A stretch of DNA of 64,000 nt, from assembly GCF_000002875.2 (NCBI RefSeq), contig NC_009407.2:292001-356000 (forward strand), in the 5' to 3' direction. Source of the stretch: Leishmania infantum JPCM5 (Eukaryota > Euglenozoa > Kinetoplastea > Trypanosomatida > Trypanosomatidae). The notes beneath the pieces were generated by a model. The model saw only the letters and a list, made by a program, of their open reading frames with translations, was not told the DNA's origin and ran no database searches. Position numbers and translations under genes: made by a program. Shown piece by piece: positions 1-11,520 of this stretch (positions are counted from its first letter, which is position 1; every line of letters starts with the position of its first letter).

Positions 1-846
1 CCACCTGAGCGAAGCGACAAACCTAAGGCAAAGCAAAAAGAAAGCCACCGACCGGCAAGAAGAGGGTGACGGACCACAGGCACACGCATACGTGCACACA
101 CATAGAAAACCATCAGCAGAAAGACAAGAAACGGCGAGATGCACTGACGAGGTGAGTGGCACGGCGCCCTCATTGAATAAAAAAGGTAACCACAATGAAG
201 TCTCAGCACGCTCTCCGTGCTTGGGGTGCATGTGCACCTGCTCGGCTCTGGGCGCCATAATGAGTGGGTTAGGGCTTGGGCTAGGGAGGAGCATCCAGAC
301 AAGCTGGCACAGAGAGACCGAGACGGGAGCGAAACCAAGACGACGAGTTGAGGGGGGGGATGGCTGTGCGAGATGCCTTTCCCAGGAGAGCAAGCACCGC
401 TTCTCTCCTCCTTGTTCGCCCGCGCATACCCCAGAGAAGGTGCAAAACCGCAACTCCCAAAAAAAAAGGGCACGAACAACGAGACAGAGGGAGAACGAAG
501 GATCTGAGGTACACATAGAAATATATATATATACATAAATGCTTGTATGAAGCGGCGGCCATCCAATGTCGCCACTGCCCCCCCATCAGCACAGCCGCCA
601 CACCTACGACAGATTCCCCCTGATCGTCGCTCTGCTGAGAAGATGACAGGAAATTCACCCGCAGCTGGGACGTATGGGGAGTCAAACAGAGAGAGAGATG
701 AGAGGCAAGAAAAAAATACACGAGACACGGCACAAGGCATCCACAACCACGAACACGGGCGCGCACACCAAAGCGTTGCCGCACGCACCGCTGCGCAGAC
801 GGCGCCAAGAGAAACGGTATGCCCCCCCCGTGCAAGGCCGGCGTGG
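1..846. other. Intergenic DNA, no gene seen
   Basis: Both strands hold only short, low-complexity reading frames. The stretch is rich in purine runs on the plus strand. It lies downstream of the last minus-strand gene and is probably intergenic or 3' UTR sequence. Confidence 0.6.
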
Positions 847-1548
847 CCATTACTGTCACAGACAAGCCAGCCAAAGCATGCGCCTACACAGCCACAGTCC
901 ACCCCCCGCGGTCGCGCTGCGGCCAACCCCTGGTCGTCTAGCGCGCACCGTCCTGCCGTCGTATCGGGTCGTGTGTCTGACGGGCTCGTCTCGTCCTTCC
1001 GCATCCCTTCGTCGCGCGTGCGCTGCACGCCGCCATCCAAGCGGGCCGCGCTCAGAGCCCTGCTCGAGCGGCACCAGCGGCGGCGTCTGTCGGGCGGGTA
1101 GCAGTGGTTGGCCCGGGCGCATGCCGGACGAGCCCAAGGAGGAAGTCGGCCAGCTTCAGGCCAGGGACCGCGGAGGCCCTGCGCTCTGCCTGTGTACCAT
1201 GCTGCTCCCTCTGAATCGCTTCAAGCCGCGGCATTCCACAAGACGGTGTGGACACTCGTTACGTTGGAGTCTGGGGGGCCCGATGCTGTGCGTCGGCGTG
1301 TTCTCGCCATGCTCCCAGCACCGGTGCCTCATCAGCCCACACGGTCGGACGCAGGTGATGCTGCATACTTCGCACACATGCACGGGGGGCTGATTGGTGC
1401 GGGTCTCCTCGCGCCTCGCTCGCCGGTCACTCTTTCCCTTCTCAGCTCTGGGCGCTTCGCTTCGATGCAGAACACCGTGCCAGCTGTGCATGGCAGCGCC
1501 TGCGCACCGTGCTCGCATTCTCGTACCATAGGGCCTATTTCAGGGCGG
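847..1548 (-). mobile_element. Degenerate ingi/L1Tc-related retroposon fragment (DIRE-like), copy 1
   Basis: Bases 979-1548 match 35630-36199 in direct orientation with only about four differences that I could find. Bases 847-1100 match 9854-10106 with a few differences. Read on the minus strand, one frame carries a C2H2-like finger (CEVC...GLMRHRC.EH, around bases 1400-1330), the kind of zinc finger found at the C-terminus of ingi/L1Tc-clade proteins. The rest of the frame is broken. The call as a DIRE relic rests on the repeat pattern and this finger; no reverse transcriptase is visible. Confidence 0.65.
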
Positions 1549-1858
1549 AGTGACGTCAGAGCGGTCTGCGACAGCGAACGCGCTCGTGACATCCATATAA
1601 TAGCCGATGGTGCCGGTGTAACTCGAGCGTATCCACCCCCCCCCCGGCCCTCGCACTGCCCACTGGTGTGGTGGGCAGCGTTTGAAGCAGAGACCATGTT
1701 CAGATAGCTGAATCTGCGCGTTGTGCTGTAACGCGTGCGTGTTTAGGGCTTCTTCGCACCACGCGATGTGGAGCCTGTGAGAGGCCCGGGGGAGGAGGTC
1801 GAGTGGCAGTTGAGCGGATGCCTGCTATGGCAGAGAGACGGACACGCTGCATACAGGA
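1549..1858 (+). mobile_element. SIDER2-like 3' fragment, antisense to the genes
   Basis: Read on the plus strand, this aligns by eye, with many substitutions, to the 3' half of the SIDER2 copies at 47508 and 53798 read on their minus strand. Shared landmarks are CATCCATAT, then CTCGAGCGTAT, then GTGT.TAGG...GCACCACGCGATG, and an A-rich end. It starts exactly where the DIRE-like copy 1 stops matching copy 3, so it may have inserted into the older element. Most SIDERs lie in the sense direction of transcription; this one does not. Confidence 0.55.
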
Positions 1859-3525
1859 GAAGAAAGCGAAGGCAGCGCAGCACGCCAACAAACGAAAAAG
1901 AGAGCAGACGAGGGAAAAGAGAGCGATGTGCGCGCTCCCCTTTTTGGCTCTACCACCTCCATCGTCTCACTGAGGGCTCAGTGGCAGACGCCAGCGTTCC
2001 ACAACTCCAACCCAGTGGCATCGGCGCAGGTTGACGCGTAAAGAAAGAAACAGAGAAAGAGAAAGAAAACAAAAAGAGAGATCGGCTAAGATAGAAGAAA
2101 AACGCACGCGTGCACATTCGTGCGCGTGTGCGTGTGTTGAAGTATTCATGAGAGTCCGTGTAGTGGTTCGCGCGGGTGAACGTCTGGTGGACGCCGCCGA
2201 CGAACGCCCTATAGAATCGCTCGGCAACGGCAAAGAAAAAAGAAATACACAACACAGAAAGGGAAGAGCGGCACAGTGGACTCGAGGAAAAACGAAGCCG
2301 GGGAGAGCCGAAGCCCCGACGAAAGACGGAAACCAAAAGCAGCGACTATAACGAGGAACCCCTTCAAAAAAAAAGACGTCCACATCACGCGATGGCACCC
2401 TCCTGGGCGGCCACGCAGCTCTGAGGAGCTTGTAGCTGTACTCCATCGTAAAGGCATACTCCAACGCACATCGACACACAGGCGCAGACGGGCACAAGCG
2501 GAAAGCACGGACGACAACCTACGTGAGCAGGTCGTCATCGGGAAGTCTTATCTACAGCAAACAAAAAGATGAAGAAGCACAATCATGACAATAAAGGCTT
2601 GGTGAGCCAGAGCACGCCGAAAACGAACGTCGACGACGCATCACCATAAACGCAAAGAAGAAAAAGAAAAGTGTCAGCCAGGCATGCACGTGCGCGAGAA
2701 CGTACACGCGCGCCCTCCCCCACCCGGCACTCGTGCGAAGAGGTCGAGGTGAAATAGTAAGAAAGAGAACATAAAATGGCACACGTTTACATCGAGCGAA
2801 GGGAGTACAGCCCCTTTCCGTTTCTTCTTTGGGGAGGGAGGAAAGGTTTCTCTTGCAGGCAAACGCCGGGATAGTCAAGCAAGACACACACGCCCGCACG
2901 TGAGGAAAGCAGAGGGGGAGGGGGGGAAGGGGGTAAAGGCCGGCGACGTGCAATCCGTGAAGCCGCCCTCGTACACGCAGGTGCACATGCAAAACACACA
3001 GGCACACATAGAAAGAGAGGGCGCGCCAGGGATAGACACATAAGAGTAAAGACGTGTGGTGGAAGGGGGAGTGAATAGATCAGGTCGTGATTCCAGGAAG
3101 GAAGCCCGATGCAGAAGACGGACGATGAGGGGCGAAAAGAAAAAAGAAGAGTAGCGGAAGAACGAAGAAAAAAACGCAACGGCACACGCGGAAAGGGAAG
3201 AGAATCGAACGAAACGATGAGCGATCATGTACGCACCCATACGCCAGGTTGACGCATGCGCTGGCACACGGCTGGAAAAGGTGGTGGGAGGCAGATCAAC
3301 GCGCTAGAGTCTCGCACATCTCGGACATAGCTGTTGAGGAGCAGGCACAGCTCGGCACGAAGAGAGCAGCAGAGACAGAGATACAGGATCGATTCCTCGA
3401 CTCCCTCGGCGTTCTTCAGACCTGTACACGCGTTTATGTTTCTTCTCGTGGTGCAGCTATGAAAAGCGATGCGACTCTCCGCAGTGGTGCCGTCACTTCA
3501 CCGGTGGTGAGTTCCCCTATGGGCT
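1859..3525. other. Downstream intergenic or 3' UTR of the hypothetical gene
   Basis: No gene is convincing here. Reading frames on both strands are compositionally biased shadows of A/G-rich DNA. It is probably the 3' UTR and intergenic region of the gene ending at 3526. Confidence 0.55.
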
Positions 3526-4476
3526 CTACCACGGTCGCCGAGCGAGCGCTCTGCCTGCTCTGCGGCGCTGCTCTTTTTCCTCCACCTGTTGCAGCTCACA
3601 CAGTTGCTGAGACAGCGCTTCATGCAGCGTGCGTGTTTCGCTCAGTAATGCCCGCAAGCGCTGCATCTTTTCATTGCGCTTGGAGAAAGACGCTGCAGAG
3701 GACGAGAAACTGCCGCCAGCGCTTCGAAGCTGCTGGTCGCCGGAGGAGGAGAAGAATGACAGTGCTAAGGCGGGAGACTTAGGCTGCCCCTGCTGGTGCT
3801 CCGGTAGAGCACACATCTGGTGTATATCCGTTGCACTCGCCAGCGGATGCATGACAGAAGCAGCGGCCTCTTCACGAGTTAAGACGGGCTTTGGCAACTG
3901 TTGGGAGCAGTTGGGCAGCCGCGATGCATCCCCCATCCTAGAAAATACAGTGAAGGAAGCGCCTGGGGTCGCCTTGGCGGAGGCGTTAGGCAGCGGCACA
4001 GCGCCCGCCGCTGCATCTCGAGTTGATTCAACTTTGAGCACATCAGTTCTCTTCGAGTGGCGGCGGCGATGCGCCTGCACACGGCGCTGCTGAATATCCT
4101 GTGCCAACGCTACGTCGAACACATCCATGGGCAGTATCTGGCACCCATCACCAGCAGCCGTGGACGCCGACGCTGCAATCGCGACTGCGGCTGCTCTGTT
4201 CTCCACAGGAGACGTGGAGAGAGACGGCGGTGCATGCATCCAGGACAGCGATTGCAGAAGCATCCCGCTCACACTCGCCGACAAGGACGAGGACCATGTG
4301 CGGCTGGAGGAGTCATGGTGCAGACTCTCCTGCGTCAACGAAGAGCGCGTCACACCACCCGCGTCGTCCGTCCACCCCCGTGCGCAGTCGCTGAGACTCG
4401 TACACGACACGGGCGACAGCAGCAGTGGCTTTGTGACGAACTCGTGCCGCTGCGACAGCTGGTGCGAAGATGGCAT
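3526..4476 (-). CDS. Hypothetical protein with C-terminal coiled coil
   Basis: A 316-residue reading frame that I do not recognise. It is Ser/Ala-rich and low in complexity for most of its length. The last 55 or so residues are strongly charged and heptad-like (KRNEKMQRLRALLSETRTL, then a Gln/Glu/Arg-rich stretch), which suggests a short coiled coil and possible protein-protein contact. There is no signal peptide, membrane segment or known catalytic motif. The frame stays open upstream to 4938, but that part translates pyrimidine-rich leader-like DNA, so I start at the ATG at 4476. The pyrimidine tract and AG-free stretch run right up to this ATG, and the first AG lies in codon 6. If splicing uses that AG, translation would start at the ATG at 4263 (Met72), giving 245 residues. 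Its minus-strand direction and GC-rich codons match its neighbours. Confidence 0.6.
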   Translation of the reverse strand: MPSSHQLSQRHEFVTKPLLLSPVSCTSLSDCARGWTDDAGGVTRSSLTQESLHHDSSSRTWSSSLSASVSGMLLQSLSWMHAPPSLSTSPVENRAAAVAIAASASTAAGDGCQILPMDVFDVALAQDIQQRRVQAHRRRHSKRTDVLKVESTRDAAAGAVPLPNASAKATPGASFTVFSRMGDASRLPNCSQQLPKPVLTREEAAASVMHPLASATDIHQMCALPEHQQGQPKSPALALSFFSSSGDQQLRSAGGSFSSSAASFSKRNEKMQRLRALLSETRTLHEALSQQLCELQQVEEKEQRRRAGRALARRPW

Positions 4477-7400
4477 GTGTATGAGTACAGGAGACAGTGG
4501 AATGGTGGAGAGGAGGAAGGTGGGACGGATACAAACGATGAATAAGGATAATAGTAATGAGAAAAGAAAAAACACGAAGGCGAAACACCTTAGCTTTTTT
4601 GTTGTTTGTCCGCACCTAAAATGATGCGAATGAGCGTACACGACTACTCCTACTGATACTATATTATATAGAGGAGGGAGGAAGGGAGGAAGGGGGGGGG
4701 CAGAACTACACAGAAACAGACGCAGAGGAGCAGGAGGTGTGTGAGGCGATTCCACGTGCGTGTGATAGACGGGTATAGATCGAGGAAGACGCAAGTGTAC
4801 TGATCTGAGCGAGGCCACAGCAGGGAGAGGAGAAGCTCGGGGCACACACAAACACAGACACACAAACTTAGGTGTATAGGTGTGCGTGAGCTCAAGGACA
4901 ACAAGAAGAAAAGATGTCAAGGTCCGTGTGGTCCTCACTCACCAAAAAAAAAGAAAAATAACGAAACAGGGGGAGAAGAAAGGGACGCCGCTTGTGCGCA
5001 CCTGTATATATGCTGTGGTGGGCACTGAGGAGAGAGGAGGAGGGAACGGGAAGGAAAGAGGTGACCTCTGCTGCACGAGGGCAGAGCAAACAAGCAGCGC
5101 AGAACAGCTGAACGACGACAGGCAAAAGACGCCCGGCACGAGCGTCCGCGGGAGTGAAACGGTAACAAGAGGAGGAGAGAGGTAGGGGGTTCGTTGACTG
5201 ATTCCAGCGCGTGTATAGCCAGGAAGCACGGCGAACAGATATGGAGAGTTACGAAGTAATATGTGTAGGTGAAAACAACAAAGGAGAAAATGGAGAGAGA
5301 GAGGGCGCTGCACAACGGGAAAAAAATGTAATGAACGCCGTGGCCAACGATAGATTGAAGCGGAAACGCTCGCGTGGCGTTCTGTCTGTGTGTGTGTGTG
5401 TGTGTGTGTCGGGGGAGGGGGGTGACAGCGGCCAAAGCAAGGCTGGAGAAAAGAGATAGATACAGAGAGCCCGTGGGGGAAGAGATGGGGAAGGAGGAGG
5501 TGTATGTAATGTTTGCCTACAAGAAAGAAAACATCTGGGGTGGGGTTCCCCCTCTTCCTGCTACGTGCGCGCAGGCAGGTACGAAAAAAGAAGACGTGCA
5601 GAAAAAGAAAAGCGAATAAGGCGTGGGGAGGGGGAGGGTGGAAACACAGCGAGGGAAGAAGGTCTTTAGATACTGTATTAAACTTGCGAGGACACAATAG
5701 AAGTGAAGAGCACGCACAGACACACACTCGCACTCATACACACAAAAAAAAGAAAGGTGGCAGAATAGAGAGACGTTGAGGGGAGAGCGCTCGCAAGAAG
5801 AAAGCTGCGGGTGAAAGTATGTGCCGGAATGACGGCAGAGATTCGAGGAGAAGGTGGAGGGGAGACCTGGTGCGGCGGCAACAGAGAGCAGCAAAACAGA
5901 TGACACAGCAAATACTCTTCTGAAGCGCAGTCACATGAATAGTATATATATATATAATGTAGCAAGTGCAGTTACGGTTCTTCTTTCTCCTTTTTGCTGT
6001 GTTTTTTTTTGGGGGGTACGGCGGCCGAAGTCCAAAACTAAGAAAGCTCAAAGAAATATAGATAGATGTAGGTGTATGTATATATATATATGTACTGATA
6101 TCGATATATCTGTGGACAGATATGTTAGAGAAGGGAAAAGGCGAAAGAAATCCGCAGCCGAGGCGATGTGGCGTGGCGAGAGAGAAACAAGCGGACAAAA
6201 CAGGTGAGGCTGCAGTTAGCCGCCACGGACAAAGAAAACAATAATACACAAACAGGCCAAGACGAAAGGAAGTGACAGAGGGGGGGTTACGTTGTCGAGC
6301 AAGGAGCACGCGCAAGCAGGAAAAGAAGCGTTCAAAATGAGATTTACTTCACAGAAAAGGAAAACAAAACGAGGCGACCCACAAACGCACAAGCGCGCAG
6401 CAGACACGCGAAAGGAAAGATACCGAGACCACCAAGAATCAATATAAGACAGAGTGTGCTGAGAAGCGACAATATGAGGGGAGGTGAGGAGTGGTTTGAA
6501 AGAAGAGAGAGGAGGACACGTCGCACAACGTTACACACACACACACACGCACACAGAGACAAGCGAGTGGGAAACGGAGAGAGGAGCTGATGGTGCAATG
6601 GTGTATACAAAGAAAAGGCTGAGATGTGGCGCTTCGGCTGTGTGTGTGAGAGATAAGCTGCCTCTCTGCTTACGTTCGGCAAGTCGAAGTGCTGAGAAAA
6701 CGAGTGGAGGGAGAGCGGGGTAAAAAAAAAAACGGTGAAACCTAACGAAACGAAAACACACAAAAAGGGGAGCAAAAAGCCACCGCCGTTTCGGAGCTTG
6801 CCTTTGCGGCTTATCTCTCTCTATATATGTATATTATTATGCGTGAGAAGATGAATCGTGGAGAGGAGGAAGAAGAGGGAAGGGGGTAGGGATGGGGAAA
6901 AAGAAGTGTGTGTGTGTGTGTGTGTATGCGTGTGTGTGTGTGTCAGCTAAAGGCCGAATGCCGCGATGAAATCACCAAGAAGGATCACAGAGACCGAGAG
7001 AACGGAAAACAACACCAAAAAGGCACACGAGCGCTAGCAAGCCAGGGATGCAGAAAGCGACACAAGGTGAACAAAATAAAACAGAAAAAAAGAGATGGAC
7101 AGGCGTGACGCGGCGGTGATGGTCGGGAGCGAAGCGAGGTCAGGGTCCGGGATATGCCGACTGACGAGGGGCGAGAGACAACCTCAAGAACGAGGAGACA
7201 CACCCACACAAAGACACACACGCGTACACGATAGAGAAATAGAACGAGGGAGCCGCTGTCCAGTGATTCACAGGAAAACGAAACAAGGGTTACAGACACG
7301 GAGGCGCATACGAAAAGACCAAATATTACTGAAAGAGGACTAGATGGGGGAAGGCCAAAAAAAAAACAGACAGGAGACGCAGGATACGGATATCTGTGTA

Positions 7401-9853
7401 TGCATATATACCTGTATCTGCTGAAATGAGACCTTATTTTTCTCTGCGTGTGTGTGGGGGTGTGCGTGTCGGGTACCGTTTTTTCGCTTTTCCCCCAATG
7501 TCGCTTACACCCTTTTTCGCTTTTTCTTAGTTTTTTGTTATGTGCTTTAGTTCGGCTACGTTCTTTACTTCCTTTTTGGTTTTCGGTTCGGTGTTTCGTA
7601 GTCGCTGCCGAGCGCGGCGCTTTCCGTGGTGGAGCAGCACGACGACCCCCCCCGCCCCCGCCCACGCTCACTTGAACGAGGACGATACACAAAAAAAAAA
7701 CCGGTGACGCTCTTGTTTCCGCTTGTTCTTTTCGTTTTCGCTTGGCCCTGTAAATTCCTCTACGTGCTGCGTTCCCTCTCTCGACTTTAGCGGAGCTTCC
7801 CACTCACGGCAGACGGTTTACCGCGCTTCCTCTCCAACGTGCAGTCCTTGAGCAGCGACAGTCTCTTGGGGTTTCTTTGTTCTTCGTTGAGAAATGACGA
7901 CAGGCAAGACGAAACAAGTGAATTAGAATAGAAAAAGAGGTGATACTTGTGTGTTAGATAATTCAAGCTCCGGTTCACGCACCGGAACACACACACACAC
8001 AAAGAGCTAAGGAGCTCGACTGCTAGGACGCAGAGGCGCTCCCTCAACTTGCGAGCACTTATGTATTCGGAGCGGTTTTCACGAGCACCAGATCAGTTTC
8101 ACAGTCTTTTTCTTGCTCTCTCCTTACCGTCTTTCTTCAATGGCTTTGCCTGCGCGCCTTTCCACCTCTCGCACTGAGGCACTTGAGATGAAATACAGAA
8201 AGCACACAGGCAAGCACGCACAAAGAAAGTCCAGCGAAGTCAAAAAAAGAAAAGGGAGAGAGAGGAGGAGCGGAGGCGTTTGGTTTCTTTGGAACGATTT
8301 TACTTCGTTTCCTTCGCCCGTATCAGCATTATTTAGGCGTTGGCTCGTGCGCAACGAATTTGAGGCGATGCCTCGCTGCTCTGCTCCGGTCGATCCGCAC
8401 ACGCCGGGAGTCCAAAGAGAGAAAAAAAAAACGAAGCAAACGAAACAAGCAAAAGACAGAAACCAAAAAATATATCAACGCTGTTTGGTGCTGGTGTGGT
8501 GCTCAGAGGAGCGCGCAAGATGCCCGTGCGTGCGCGGGCGCCTTAGGGCGCAGAGGTAGCGTCTCGGAGGAGAAGCTAAAGAAGGAGTCAGTCAGGACAG
8601 AGAGAGTGTCACAGGCTACTACGCCAGCGCTGTTTCAGCTTTCGCTCACATTCGCTGTAGCGCCCCACAAACTCGCACACGTGCTGTGTTCACCTTCGGG
8701 AGTGCCTTTGTTTCGGTGCCTACTTCAGTCTAAGCAGTCCCTCAGGCTTGCGTGCTGGCAGCGTGAGCTCGGAAAGAGAAAAGCAAAAGCGGCGTCACAA
8801 ACAACAGCGCGAAGTAGCTGTTGTCGAGCAGAGAGTTGGAAAGGGAGGAGAGGGAGAGGGTTAGGGGCAACAAAATGCGAAAAAATGGGAGAATCGCACG
8901 AGAGCCGATCAAGGCTCGACGGACAGACAGAGAGAAAATCAAACGATGACGATGCGATGATCAGCGCCTATTTTTGTTTCTTTCGGTCGAGACGAAGGGT
9001 CTCGTGAGCTATGTGTAGGTGGGTAGGCAGGCTCTGTGATCGTCGTGTCAGCGACGAGAATGCGAAGAGGAGGGGAAGAGGAAGATGGCGTCCCTATGAT
9101 GGGCTTCGTCACTCCGACTCAGGCAGCGCTGCTCAGTAAAACGTGCACAGGCAGAGACAAAGAGATGCAGATACGAAGGCGCACGCACGTTGCAAACCTC
9201 TAGCACGCGTGCTCCGTAACTTTATGTATATCGGTGTGTCTTTCTGTAGCAGTTGCTGAGACACCAGCCTTGTTACCTCCGTCTTGCTTCCGGTGTCAAC
9301 CTATGCTTTCTGCACTGATTTCTGCTATTGCCTTCCTTTTCTTCCGCACGGACGCCTCTCACCACTGTTTCGCGTCTTGCACCCTTTGCTCTTGTGGACG
9401 GGGTGGCCTCCTTCCTGTGATGAGGCAGTGGGGGGACCCGGAGGGTCGCAAAGGAATGTTGAAGGACGTTTTGGGGCTGACTAAGGACGGATAAAGACAG
9501 AGGAAACAGGTAGGATTCCGAAAAAAAAAGCAGCACCTGCCCAACGAATGTGACACATCGGCACATTTTTCCACCGAGGTGGGGAGAGACAGTGCAGCAG
9601 AAATGGATGCACACAAGCGCGTGCGTGAGCGTGGATGCGTGCCACGGAAAAGCAGTAAGGAGAGGGAGAAGTGTAGAAGAGGGTGGGAGAAGACGAAAAA
9701 AAAGCATATAAGAGAGGCTGAGATTCGGGCCCAATCGCTCATGCAGCCCGGCGCTCATGCGATACAACACTCACCGCTCGCCTCTCGCAGCCTTCTGCTG
9801 ATCAGCCGAACAAGGCGGTAGAGAATCCAGCAGGCAAAGTTCGTCAGCCGGTC
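4477..9853. other. Long gene-free region
   Basis: About 5.4 kb with no supported gene. It is purine-rich on the plus strand and interrupted by GT/CA microsatellites (5387-5409, 6533-6548, 6906-6943) and short TA runs (for example 5943-5957 and 6077-6092). The open frames are low-complexity Ser/Phe/Leu or Arg/Lys/Glu shadows. The right side probably belongs to the 3' UTR of the Sec10-like gene. The 4477-4590 part holds the presumed pyrimidine tract of the hypothetical gene. Confidence 0.6.
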
Positions 9854-10106
9854 CATTACTGTCACAGACAAGCCAGCCAAAGCATGCGCCTACACAGCCA
9901 CAGTCCACCCCCCGCGGTCGCGCTGCGGCCAACCCCTGGTCGTCTAGCGCGCACCGTCCTGCCGTCGTATCGGGTCGTGTGTCTGACGGGCTCGCCTCGT
10001 CCTTCCGCATCCCTTCCTCGCGCGTGCGCTGCACGCCGCCATCCAAGCGGGTCGCGCTCAGAGCCCTGCTCGAGCGGCACCAGCGGCGGCGTCTGTCGGG
10101 CGGGTA
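9854..10106 (-). mobile_element. DIRE-like retroposon fragment, copy 2
   Basis: This is a near-identical copy of 847-1100, in the same orientation, with only a few base changes. The match ends abruptly at GGGCGGGTA and the sequence to the right differs from copy 1. It lies about 1.4 kb downstream of the stop codon of the Sec10-like gene, the usual place for such relics in Leishmania. Confidence 0.7.
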
Positions 10107-11130
10107 ATAGGGGGATGCCGGCCCGGCGTCGGAGAGCAGTACGACCAAATCGGTAATCCATAGAGTTGGTGCCGGTGCTTCCGGCATTGCTCATGTTGCA
10201 GGCTTGCCCACCTTGTCCACGTGTTCCAATCCACAATGATCACAGACACACCGAAGTGAGAGGCGCACGCGACGGGCCACCCTCCGCAATCGCAGGGCCC
10301 GCCCTGAGAGCGCCACGAGGAGGGAGAGCGAACCTGTGGCAGCAGCCGCACTTGTTTTCCTATGCCTTGGTTTCCCAGCAGTCTTTCGCAGCAGGTCAGG
10401 TCCCGGCTCCACACTCCGCGCCGGGGCCGCAAGCAAGTGGGCCGCAGCCCCCTGTCTGTGTGCCTGTGAGTGCGTCATCAGGATAGCGCATCGCGGCTGC
10501 GCCTATCTTGATGTCCATCTGCCCACAGCGAGTACGGCAACGCCGCAACATGGGAGAGTCGCTGCACGCACGACGCTGGCTTCTTCCTCGTCCGGCGGGT
10601 GCGCCCGCAGCCCGGCAGGAAATGATACGCTGACGCACACGCGATCGCTGCGCATAACGGAGGCGTGCGCGCGCGGGGCTCCCGAGGGGTGTCGATGCCT
10701 GCACACCGGCGTGAGAGCTGCGGGGGCGTTGTGACGGCACCGCCATGCGGCGCGTGCACCCATCCCCACGCCAAGTGCGCAAGGCGGCCTCCTGGCGTGG
10801 CCGCGGACGGATGCAGGCAGGTGCGGCGCAACAGCGCTATGGGGTCGGGGGGCAGTGGATCGGCCTCTCCCGGCGGGTGTCCGCTATCTGCATATTTTGG
10901 GGCACCCACGATGGCTGCGGCTGCTTTGGTGTGAGGGTGCACAGGGGCCCTCGTGCAGTTTCTGACCAGCACCATCCCACCACGCGGTGGCACCGTGGAG
11001 CACCGTTGATTCAAGCCGTGCCATGTAGGAAGAGCGGAGGGGATTCGCTGATATACCGGACTCTTGACCCGAAAACGGCAAGATAAGAGGTTGCATCAAC
11101 GCCACACCAAATAAGGCAGGAGTTCTCGGC
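10107..11130 (-). mobile_element. Probable older retroposon-derived sequence
   Basis: A GC-rich block between purine-rich stretches, without an intact gene. Read on the minus strand, broken frames hold Cys pairs resembling finger starts (CGCCHRF near 10340 and CDHCGLEHV near 10240). It adjoins DIRE-like copy 2, and a short piece resembles 43715-43800. This may be the rest of a decayed element. The evidence is weak; no protein family was identified. Confidence 0.35.
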
Positions 11131-11520
11131 ACTTTCGCGCTTCCCGCGCCCCTTCAAAGTCGGTGATGCAAGCCTTCATGCATTACGGCCCGTTTGGACG
11201 CAGCAGGTGCTACGCTGGTGTGTACCACTTCGGCAGAGCGATGTCCACAAGGGATGAGCACAGGCGTGCCAGAGAGGAACTCCGCTGCGTTGCTCCCGTA
11301 AGCACGGGCAAAATATCATAGCCTACGTGTTGCCCGACAGCATGAGGTCGGCACGAGGCGCGCGCACGCGTGGAGAGCGGTAGATTTGTAATAATAATAA
11401 AAAAACGCTATTCGGAGCGACTCCTTGCCAATGCTCCAAGAAGAACCTACGCGGCTTGATAGGGCTCTTCAAAGCCTGTGCAGCCGTCTTTGTGAATTGC
11501 CTTCCTGTCTCGCAGAACTC
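11131..11520 (-). other. Proximal 3' UTR of the Sec10-like gene
   Basis: A 390-base stretch just after the stop codon of the Sec10-like gene. It holds a short AT run (TAATAATAAT near 11390) and no reading frame of note. Confidence 0.5.

Noticed and set aside
281..874. 197-codon minus-strand frame
   Set aside because: Cys/Leu/Phe-rich translation of biased DNA that partly overlaps the retroposon relic; no recognisable features.
1108..1707. 199-codon plus-strand frame, repeated at 35759-36322
   Set aside because: Similarity between the two is explained by the duplicated DIRE-like DNA; the zinc-finger frame is on the other strand and the two frames diverge where the repeat ends.
10478..11014. 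178-codon minus frame in a GC-rich block
   Set aside because: GC-rich DNA gives long frames by chance; no domain and frames are broken on both sides. Treated as probable retroposon-derived DNA.
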